From Desulfotignum sp. (GTDB lineage Bacteria; Desulfobacterota; Desulfobacteria; Desulfobacterales; Desulfobacteraceae): a DNA stretch of 5,857 bases. A program made the translations under genes and the position numbers. The stretch covers positions 1-5,857 of the forward strand of contig JAABSS010000063.1 of assembly GCA_011390235.1 (NCBI GenBank), given 5' to 3'. Of the stretch, positions 1 to 5,147 are shown in pieces. The first letter of the stretch is position 1. Every line of letters starts with the position of its first letter. Below the pieces are notes generated by a model that saw only the letters and a program-made list of their open reading frames with translations, was not told the DNA's origin and did no database searches.

Positions 1-1314
1 TTCTTTTACCATGATCCTGGCCGCATCCTGCAGACTGACAACATCTGTTCGCATGGCTGCCATTTTTTTGACCATGGCCGGCCCTATACCCCGTTTGGGA
101 ACATTGACGACACGTTCAAACGACATGTCATCATTGGGAAAAAATGAGGCGCTCAGGTAGGAATTGATGTCCAAAATTTCCATGCGCTCAAAAAATCCCT
201 GGGCTCCCATGAGCCGGTAGGGAACCCGGAGAGCCCTGAAAATTTTTTCAAACGGCAGAGAGCAGAATTTGGTTCTGTACACCACAGCCATTTTATCATA
301 GGCAATGCCCTGTCCCTGGCGGTTCATGGCCTTGATTCGTTTTGCCACCCATTCCGCCTCATGGCTGTCGGACAAAAAATCATAGATTTCCACCACCCCG
401 CCTTTTTTACGGGAAAAACAATGCTTGTCCATTTTGTCCGGATTGTAGTCAATCATGTCATTGGCCACCTGGACAATTTCATCGGCAGACCTGAAATTTT
501 CCTCCAGCCGGAAGATTTTTGCATCTTTGTACTTTTGGGAAAACCCCAGAAAGTGATCGATATTACTGCCCCGAAATCCATACACCGCCTGCCAGTCATC
601 CCCCACGCAAAACAGATTCCTGTGGGGTCCCAGCAGCAGATTGGTAAGATCTTCCTGGAGATTGTTGGTGTCCTGGTATTCATCAACCAGAATATAGGAA
701 AACCAGGACTGGTAATCCTCCCGGATATCTTTATGCTGGTGCAGAAGATCCCGGGTCTTGAGCAGGATATTGTCAAAATCCACACAATTCATTTCCTGGA
801 GACGGTCTTCATACTGTTGGAAAATATCGCTGATCCTGATATTGAAAATTACCGGTTTACCATCAAAATATTTTTGGGGGTTTCCGGAATTTTTGGCCCG
901 GGAGACCAGAGACAAAATACGGTTGGCATATTTTTTTTCAATATTGTTTTTCACACACAGTTCTTTGACCAGTTTGTCCTGCTGGTAGATGGAAAGCACC
1001 TGCAACGGAGGAGAAAATCCCAGACGCTGGCAATACCGCTTGAGCATCATCAAACAGGCTGAATGAAAGGTTCTCACCCATTGAAAATGCGCAAGGGATC
1101 GCCCGGTCATGGCCATAAGCCGGGACTTCATCTCATCTGCCGCCTTGTTGGTAAAGGTAATGGCCAGTATCCGTCCGGGATCATAGCCCTGGTCCAGCAA
1201 ATGTGAAAACTTGGCTGTCAGGGTGCGTGTCTTGCCGGAACCGGCGCCTGCGACAACCAGTGCCGGAGAGCCGGTATGGTCAACAGCGTTTTGCTGCTGC
1301 GGGGATAATAGCAT
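1..1314 (-). CDS. UvrD/PcrA/Rep-type ATP-dependent DNA helicase, 3' end off the window (partial)
   Basis: Superfamily 1A 3'-to-5' DNA helicase; this family unwinds DNA in repair, replication restart or mismatch correction. The frame is open from ATG at 1314 to base 1, giving 438 residues. Visible motifs in order: Q-motif region LSPQQQNAV (3-11), Walker A GAGSGKT (23-29, Lys28), motif Ia ITFTNKAADEM (52-62), TFHS (82-85), Walker B VDEYQDT (210-216), motif III VGDDWQAVYGFRG (237-249), motif IV LEENFRS (270-276, Arg275), EAEW (319-322) and VVYRT (344-348). Full-length relatives have roughly 650-750 residues, so motifs V and VI and the C-terminus lie beyond the left edge. The ATG is 5 bases after the stop of the phosphomutase gene and has only a weak AAGAA-type ribosome site, which suggests translational coupling. 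It also fits the usual short N-terminus before the Q-motif. Trp241 replaces the Asp usual in UvrD, Rep and PcrA. The superfamily is certain; the exact subfamily is not. Confidence 0.95.
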   Translation of the reverse strand, partial: MLLSPQQQNAVDHTGSPALVVAGAGSGKTRTLTAKFSHLLDQGYDPGRILAITFTNKAADEMKSRLMAMTGRSLAHFQWVRTFHSACLMMLKRYCQRLGFSPPLQVLSIYQQDKLVKELCVKNNIEKKYANRILSLVSRAKNSGNPQKYFDGKPVIFNIRISDIFQQYEDRLQEMNCVDFDNILLKTRDLLHQHKDIREDYQSWFSYILVDEYQDTNNLQEDLTNLLLGPHRNLFCVGDDWQAVYGFRGSNIDHFLGFSQKYKDAKIFRLEENFRSADEIVQVANDMIDYNPDKMDKHCFSRKKGGVVEIYDFLSDSHEAEWVAKRIKAMNRQGQGIAYDKMAVVYRTKFCSLPFEKIFRALRVPYRLMGAQGFFERMEILDINSYLSASFFPNDDMSFERVVNVPKRGIGPAMVKKMAAMRTDVVSLQDAARIMVKE

Positions 1315-1319
1315 GAATT

Positions 1320-2681
1320 TTATTCTTGTTTTGTCTGGGCAATAATCTGGTCCAGTGTGTTTTCTATTTCCTGCTGGATCTCTTCGCGTCTGTCAGCTGT
1401 CAGCGCTTCAAAGCGCAGCACCAGGGCAGGCTGGGTGTTGGAAGCCCGGACAAGGCCCCAGCCGTCCGGATATACCGCCCGCATACCGTCAATATCTATG
1501 ACCTTCTGCCTGGCTTTGTAATGGTCTACAATCTTTTTTACCACATCAAATTTGATTTCATCCGGGCACTCTTTTCTGATTTCAGGGGTGGTAAAGGTTT
1601 TTGGCAGATCCTGGATCAGTTCATCCACGCCCCTGCCTGTGGCAGCCAGAATCTCCAGCAGACGGCAGGTGGCATACAGGGCATCATCAAATCCAAAATA
1701 CCGGTCCTTGAAAAACATATGCCCGCTCATTTCTCCGGCCAGTTCGGCATTTTCCTCTTTCATCTTTTTTTTGATCAAAGAATGGCCGGTGCGCCACATG
1801 ACGGCATTGCCGCCGTGCTTTTTGATATCATCATACATGACCATGGAGCACTTGACTTCGGAGATAAAGGTGGCCCCCGGCTTGCGCGTAAGGATTTCTC
1901 TGGCATAAATCACCATGAGCTGATCCCCGTAAATCACATTTCCCTTTGCATCCACCACACCGATGCGGTCCCCGTCCCCGTCATAACCAACACCCAGATC
2001 CAGGTTTTTTTCTTTTACCAGAAAAATCAGATCTCCCAGGTTTTTTTTCTGGGTGGGATCTGCCTCGTGATTGGGAAAACTGCCGTCCGGATCACAAAAA
2101 ATATCATGGACCTCACACCCCAGTTCTTTGAGCACCGGCAATGCAGTAATACCGCCGGTACCATTGCCGGCATCAATGCCTATACGGATTGTGCGGGAAA
2201 TGGTAATGTTTTCCAGAATATATTTTTTATAGGGAGTGAGTACATCGGCCTGGCTGCGGTTTCCGGATCCGGTCACAAAGGCCTTTGCTTCAATAATTTT
2301 GCGGATCTCCTGAAGTCCCTGGCTGTGAATGGAATCATGCCCGCTCATGAGCTTGAATCCATTGTATTCAGGGGGGTTATGGCTGGCTGTAACCATGGCC
2401 CCGCCTTCAAGATCCAGATGGTGAATGGAAAAATACAGCACCGGTGTGGGACAAAGGCCTATGTCCACCACATCACAGCCGGTTGACAAAATGCCCTGGA
2501 TAAAAAGATCTGTATACTTTTCCGAGGTGAGGCGACAATCCCGGCCCACGGAAACCTTGTGTTTATTCTGCTGATGCAGCATGGTACCAAAGGCTTTTCC
2601 AATATTTTTAACATCATCGTCCAGGATATCAACACCTGCCACGCCCCGGATATCATATTCTCTGAAAATTCCAGTATGCAT
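1320..2681 (-). CDS. algC: Phosphomannomutase/phosphoglucomutase (AlgC-type alpha-D-phosphohexomutase)
   Basis: Cytoplasmic enzyme that interconverts hexose 6-phosphate and hexose 1-phosphate through a phosphoserine. It supplies mannose-1-P or glucose-1-P for nucleotide sugars used in LPS, capsule or exopolysaccharide. The 453-residue length matches the family (about 450-465). All four signature loops are present: N-terminal FREYDIRG (6-13); active site TASHNPP (98-104) with phospho-acceptor Ser100; metal loop DGDGDR (234-239) with Asp234, Asp236 and Asp238; sugar-binding GEMSGH (316-321); and C-terminal phosphate-binding RASNTQP (412-418). The start is fixed by a strong AAAGGAGG just upstream and by the usual few residues before FREYDIRG. 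It starts 17 bases after uppP ends and stops 5 bases before the helicase starts, so it is the middle gene of an apparent operon. Mannose versus glucose preference cannot be read from sequence. The symbol is a family-level assignment based on the AlgC-like N-terminus. Confidence 0.96.
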   Translation of the reverse strand: MHTGIFREYDIRGVAGVDILDDDVKNIGKAFGTMLHQQNKHKVSVGRDCRLTSEKYTDLFIQGILSTGCDVVDIGLCPTPVLYFSIHHLDLEGGAMVTASHNPPEYNGFKLMSGHDSIHSQGLQEIRKIIEAKAFVTGSGNRSQADVLTPYKKYILENITISRTIRIGIDAGNGTGGITALPVLKELGCEVHDIFCDPDGSFPNHEADPTQKKNLGDLIFLVKEKNLDLGVGYDGDGDRIGVVDAKGNVIYGDQLMVIYAREILTRKPGATFISEVKCSMVMYDDIKKHGGNAVMWRTGHSLIKKKMKEENAELAGEMSGHMFFKDRYFGFDDALYATCRLLEILAATGRGVDELIQDLPKTFTTPEIRKECPDEIKFDVVKKIVDHYKARQKVIDIDGMRAVYPDGWGLVRASNTQPALVLRFEALTADRREEIQQEIENTLDQIIAQTKQE

Positions 2682-2683
2682 AG

Positions 2684-2692
2684 TCCTCCTTT
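2684..2692 (-). promoter_or_regulatory. Strong, closely spaced Shine-Dalgarno of the phosphomutase gene
   Basis: On the minus strand AAAGGAGGA is followed by CT and then the ATG. The AGGAGG core therefore ends only 3 bases before the start codon, shorter than the usual 5-9. It lies inside the 17-base gap after the uppP stop, so the gene has its own full-strength ribosome site and does not depend on coupling to uppP. Confidence 0.8.
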
Positions 2693-2698
2693 AAGATT

Positions 2699-3520
2699 TC
2701 AGTATATGCTTGATAACAGAACCACGGTACCCACCAGCCAGCAATACGGGGCAAACAAATGAAACTTTCCCGCATGAACCAGCCTTATCAATATCTTCAA
2801 GGCAATCAGGCCGGTGACAAATGCTACCAGTGTACCATAAATCATAGCTGCGTCAATGCCTGCGCCCTGTTCTGTGTATCCCGTAATACTGATCAGCTGC
2901 GCACCCAAAATAGCTGGAATGGACAGCAAAAACGAGAACCTGGCAGCTGTATGGCGGTCAAGTCCACAGAACATGCCGCATGCAATGGTGGTACCGGCCC
3001 TGGAAATGCCGGGGATGACGGCCAGTCCCTGACCCGCTCCGATAATCAGGGAGCGTTTCAAATCAAGATCCTTGCTGGTAAGTTCTGTCTGGTAAAATTT
3101 GCGGGATATCCACAAAATGGTTCCGGTCACGATCATCATTGCCCCCACCAGCAGGCTGGAGGTAAACATGACATCTTCAAAGTTTTTTAAAAACATACCC
3201 AGCACGGCTGTGGGAACAGATCCCCCAAGTATGAACAATGCCAGTTTCAAATTTTTATCTGAGTGCACTGCTGCGGGTTTTCCCCGGACGATTCTGCCGG
3301 CACAGGCAAACACTGCGCTGACCATGGCCCTGATATCGTAAAAATATACCACAAACACAGCACCCAGGGTTCCCATGTGCACACTGATATCAAAAGCCAG
3401 CACTGATTCGGTGATACCGAAAAAAAGCTGCCCCAGTACCAGGTGACCGGAACTGCTCACCGGTAAAAACTCTGTTAATCCCTGTAAAATACCTAGAATG
3501 ACTGCCTGGTATATTTCCAT
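2699..3520 (-). CDS. uppP: Undecaprenyl-diphosphatase UppP (BacA family)
   Basis: Integral inner-membrane phosphatase that removes one phosphate from undecaprenyl diphosphate. This recycles the lipid carrier for peptidoglycan, O-antigen and other surface polymers; overexpression of the family gives bacitracin resistance. The 273 residues match the E. coli enzyme in length. The two family signatures are present: the (E/Q)xxxE motif as Gln13 to Glu17 within QGLTEFLPVSSSGHL (13-27), including Ser23 and His26, and the second active-site loop PGISRAGTT (170-178) with Arg174. Ala175 replaces the Ser most often seen after that Arg. Hydrophobic segments near 40-60, 92-110, 119-138, 193-213, 224-245 and 254-272 fit the polytopic fold. 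The ATG at 3520 is preceded by AAAAGAGAC, a modest ribosome site. This is the first gene of the minus-strand cluster and faces the divergent promoter region. A single TGA ends it 17 bases before the phosphomutase start. Confidence 0.97.
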   Translation of the reverse strand: MEIYQAVILGILQGLTEFLPVSSSGHLVLGQLFFGITESVLAFDISVHMGTLGAVFVVYFYDIRAMVSAVFACAGRIVRGKPAAVHSDKNLKLALFILGGSVPTAVLGMFLKNFEDVMFTSSLLVGAMMIVTGTILWISRKFYQTELTSKDLDLKRSLIIGAGQGLAVIPGISRAGTTIACGMFCGLDRHTAARFSFLLSIPAILGAQLISITGYTEQGAGIDAAMIYGTLVAFVTGLIALKILIRLVHAGKFHLFAPYCWLVGTVVLLSSIY

Positions 3521-3552
3521 GTCTCTTTTCGATTTTTTGTTTTTGTTATTGC

Positions 3553-3598
3553 TGTACCATACCCTAAGGATTCCCTAGCATGGAATGAACCAGGTACA
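3553..3598. repeat. Nested inverted repeat in the uppP leader
   Basis: TGTACC at 3553-3558 is complementary to GGTACA at 3593-3598. Inside it ATTCC (3570-3574) pairs with GGAAT (3582-3586) around a 7-base loop. If the leftward promoter candidate is right, the whole element lies in the untranslated leader, roughly 30 bases before the uppP ATG. It could be an RNA structure or a protein-binding palindrome. The arms are short, so chance is possible. Confidence 0.4.
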
Positions 3599-3632
3599 CT
3601 AAATAGTATTGTTGGCTTTAAATTGCAAGTAT

Positions 3633-3661
3633 ATTATAGACTCCAGAACCTGTCTTTTTAA
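3633..3661 (-). promoter_or_regulatory. Candidate sigma70-type promoter for the uppP cluster
   Basis: Read on the minus strand, TTAAAA (3661-3656, 4 of 6 matches to TTGACA) lies 17 bases upstream of a perfect TATAAT (3638-3633). Transcription would begin near 3626 and give a leader of about 106 bases before the uppP ATG at 3520. The -10 match and the spacing are good and the -35 is weak. It is the best leftward candidate in the gap. Confidence 0.5.
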
Positions 3662-3719
3662 GGTAAAAAAAGCACCTTTCGCCTCTTCGGGTTTTACTGA
3701 CCTTTATTTTATATTTCAG

Positions 3720-3747
3720 TTGATTTTACGCTGCTGCATGTTATAAT
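3720..3747 (+). promoter_or_regulatory. Extended -10 sigma70-type promoter of the lipoprotein gene
   Basis: TTGATT at 3720-3725 is followed after 16 bases by a perfect TATAAT at 3742-3747. TG at 3739-3740 gives the full extended -10 form TGnTATAAT. The start point would be near 3754, leaving about 80 bases of leader before the ATG at 3835. The near-consensus elements suggest strong housekeeping expression, as expected for an abundant envelope protein. Confidence 0.75.
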
Positions 3748-3766
3748 CTTTGTTACCATGTTTACT

Positions 3767-3803
3767 GTTGGTTGAGAACGTGGGTATTCTTTTCATAACC
3801 AAC
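3767..3803 (+). repeat. Hairpin in the 5' leader of the lipoprotein mRNA
   Basis: GTTGGTT (3767-3773) is perfectly complementary to AACCAAC (3797-3803). The stem extends inward with a G-T pair (3774/3796), one A-A mismatch and three more pairs (3776-3778 with 3792-3794), leaving a 13-base loop. It begins about 13 bases after the predicted transcription start and ends 18 bases before the ribosome site. That position suits a 5' mRNA-stabilising stem, as known for E. coli ompA, or an operator palindrome. CATGTTT occurs on both sides (3757-3763 and 3807-3813). Confidence 0.6.
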
Positions 3804-3821
3804 CATCATGTTTCAAATCTG

Positions 3822-3828
3822 AAAGGAG
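3822..3828 (+). promoter_or_regulatory. Ribosome binding site of the lipoprotein gene
   Basis: AAAGGAG lies 6 bases before the ATG at 3835. This near-ideal spacing fixes the start and places a canonical lipoprotein signal peptide at the N-terminus. Confidence 0.85.
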
Positions 3829-3834
3829 AAAAAT

Positions 3835-5016
3835 ATGAAAAAAAAGATTGTAATTCAAAGCCTTTTATCTGTTCTCGCTTTTGTTTTTCTGTTCGGCTGT
3901 GCAACAAAGGAGCCGGCTGAATTTCCATCATTCATCGCCCACCAGTTTGATGCAGACCAGTATGTATCAAAGGTGGACAATTTTGTTGTAATTCTGGATG
4001 CATCCAGTTCCATGCGGTATGACTACAATGGCAACACCAAATTCGATACTGCCAAAACCATTGTCCAGCGCCTGAACATGACCGTGCCGGAACTGGGACA
4101 GACCGCAGGCCTTCGGTCATTCGGGCACCTCCCCTCTGTTTCCAAAAACCTGACCGAGTTGTTCTACGGCATGGAAACCTATAGCACGGCAGGTATGTCT
4201 GACGCGCTGATTGATATTTTCCGGCCCGGCGGCATGAGCCCTCTGGGAACTGCCCTGGATGCAGCGCAGACAGATCTGGAGGGATTGCCCGGCATACATA
4301 ATGCCGTGGTCATCGTCAGTGACGGCAAAGAAATGGACGAGAAAAACGTGCGTAACCGGGCCCAGGACTTAAAAGACAAATTCGGTTCATCCCTGTGTAT
4401 CTACACGGTCCTGGTAGGGGATGCCCCGGAAGGCCGCCAGCTGCTCCAGGAGATTGCAGACATCGGTGAATGCGGATTTTTCACCACCGCTGACGACATT
4501 ATGACCGGTGCCGGTATGGCTGGTTTTGTGGAAAAAGCATTTATGATGGCAAAATCTGCGCCTGTGCCTGCTCCTGCTCCTGCGCCTGCTCCAGAAAGAA
4601 AGGACTCTGATGGAGACGGGGTATATGATGATGAAGACCAGTGTCCGGGAACACCCGAGGGTGCACAGGTCAATGCAGTAGGCTGCTGGACCCTTGACAA
4701 TGTCCTGTTTGATTTTGACAAGGCTGAGATCAAATCTGAAGCCTATCCCTTACTGAACGAAGTTGTGGCCATAATGAAAAAGAACCCGGCCATGAGCGTA
4801 GAAATCCAGGGACATACCGACAATATAGGCACCAAAGAATATAACAAAGATCTGTCCATGAGACGGGCCAATGCTGTTGCAAACTACCTTGTGAAAAAAG
4901 GTATTGCAAGAAACCGCCTGAAAACAACCGGATTCGGCTTCACCAAGCCGGTGGCCCTCAATGGCACCAAGTTCGGCCGTTCCCTCAACAGACGGGTTGA
5001 GCTACATCCATATTAA
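3835..5016 (+). CDS. Outer-membrane lipoprotein with vWA, TSP3-type and OmpA C-terminal domains
   Basis: Probable outer-membrane lipoprotein that anchors the envelope to peptidoglycan and displays a metal-dependent adhesion-type domain. The signal peptide is MKKK followed by a hydrophobic stretch and lipobox LFGC (19-22), with Cys22 lipidated; Ala23 at +2 fits outer-membrane sorting. A von Willebrand factor A domain spans about 48-238, with MIDAS motif DASSS (55-59), SPLGTAL (135-141) and VSDG with Asp163. A Pro-Ala linker (242-253) leads to a TSP3-type calcium repeat, DSDGDGVYDDEDQC (257-270), with Cys270 and Cys284 likely paired. The OmpA peptidoglycan-binding domain covers about 286-393: HTDN with Asp329, LSMRRA with Arg344, and NRRVEL near the end. 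Asp329 and Arg344 match the pair that grips diaminopimelate in OmpA. The gene stands alone, with its own promoter and a hairpin terminator. The partner of the vWA domain is unknown. Domain calls are secure; the physiological role is inferred. Confidence 0.93.
   Translation: MKKKIVIQSLLSVLAFVFLFGCATKEPAEFPSFIAHQFDADQYVSKVDNFVVILDASSSMRYDYNGNTKFDTAKTIVQRLNMTVPELGQTAGLRSFGHLPSVSKNLTELFYGMETYSTAGMSDALIDIFRPGGMSPLGTALDAAQTDLEGLPGIHNAVVIVSDGKEMDEKNVRNRAQDLKDKFGSSLCIYTVLVGDAPEGRQLLQEIADIGECGFFTTADDIMTGAGMAGFVEKAFMMAKSAPVPAPAPAPAPERKDSDGDGVYDDEDQCPGTPEGAQVNAVGCWTLDNVLFDFDKAEIKSEAYPLLNEVVAIMKKNPAMSVEIQGHTDNIGTKEYNKDLSMRRANAVANYLVKKGIARNRLKTTGFGFTKPVALNGTKFGRSLNRRVELHPY
4561..4590 (+). repeat. Hexamer tandem repeat coding the Pro-Ala linker
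   Basis: Five consecutive CCTGNN units (CCTGTG, CCTGCT, CCTGCT, CCTGCG, CCTGCT) encode Pro-Val then Pro-Ala repeats between the vWA and TSP3 parts of the lipoprotein. Each unit is two codons, so slippage would lengthen or shorten the linker without a frameshift. Confidence 0.8.
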
Positions 5017-5028
5017 ACTGTATTAAAT

Positions 5029-5058
5029 GCTTCCGAAAAAGATGTCTTTCCCGGAAGC
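5029..5058 (+). repeat. Hairpin just after the lipoprotein stop codon
   Basis: GCTTCCG (5029-5035) pairs with CGGAAGC (5052-5058). Inside it AAAG (5038-5041) pairs with CTTT (5046-5049) across a 2x2 internal loop. The stem starts 12 bases after the stop codon. No T-run follows it on the plus strand (an A-rich stretch does), so it is not itself a rho-independent terminator. It may protect the mRNA 3' end. Confidence 0.5.
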
Positions 5059-5085
5059 CCAAAAACAAAAACAGTTAACTTTATT

Positions 5086-5127
5086 AACAGGGCGGCAGGT
5101 CAAAAATCTGCCGTCCTGTTCTGTTTT
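5086..5127 (+). terminator. Rho-independent terminator of the lipoprotein gene
   Basis: AACAGGGCGGCAGGT (5086-5100) pairs with ATCTGCCGTCCTGTT (5106-5120): 15 base pairs including two G-T pairs, with a 5-base CAAAA loop. It is followed by CTGTTTT. The stem is long and GC-rich in its middle. The U-tract is interrupted but adequate. It lies about 70 bases downstream of the stop codon at 5014-5016. Confidence 0.75.
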
Positions 5128-5140
5128 GTGCACGGCAGGT
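5101..5140 (-). terminator. Rho-independent terminator of the PBP_like-domain gene
   Basis: Read on the minus strand, ACCTGCCGT (5140-5132) pairs with ACGGCAGAT (5114-5106) around a 17-base loop, and the run TTTTTG follows at 5106-5101. It begins 8 bases after the stop codon of the minus-strand gene. It uses the same central CTGCCGT arm as the plus-strand terminator. The loop is larger than usual, so this is less certain than the plus-strand one. Confidence 0.55.
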
Positions 5141-5147
5141 GCAGGGG

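Larger units (their letters stand above)
3521..3834. other. Divergent intergenic regulatory region
   Basis: These 314 bases separate uppP (leftward) from the OmpA-type lipoprotein gene (rightward) and hold no convincing gene. They are AT-rich and contain a strong rightward promoter, a weaker leftward promoter candidate, a nested inverted repeat in the uppP leader, and a hairpin in the lipoprotein leader. A small AAGGT...ACCTT inverted repeat (3660-3664 with 3674-3678) lies between the two promoters. It could be an operator half-site pair but is too short to interpret. Confidence 0.8.

Noticed and set aside
361..1062. Plus-strand open frame of 233 codons
   Set aside because: It lies wholly opposite the helicase gene, whose Walker A, Walker B and motif III are unmistakable on the minus strand. 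The plus-strand translation shows no recognisable domain and has no ribosome site.
1326..2486. Plus-strand open frame of 386 codons
   Set aside because: It is antisense to the phosphomutase, which contains all family signature loops. The antisense frame is long only because of codon bias and resembles no known family.
3613..3627. Sigma54-like TTGGC...TTGCA pattern on the plus strand
   Set aside because: Only 9 bases separate GG from GC, where sigma54 promoters need 10, and the spacing is strict. It is also more than 200 bases from the next plus-strand gene, which has a good sigma70-type promoter.
3758..3822. Two tiny upstream open frames, ATG at 3758 (5 codons) and ATG at 3808 (4 codons, stop overlapping the lipoprotein ribosome site)
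   Set aside because: Neither has a ribosome binding site, and such short frames arise by chance in an AT-rich leader. There is no run of a single amino-acid codon to suggest attenuation.
4401..4733. Minus-strand frame rich in Gly-Ala opposite the Pro-Ala linker
   Set aside because: It is the antisense reading of the hexamer repeat within a well-supported gene.
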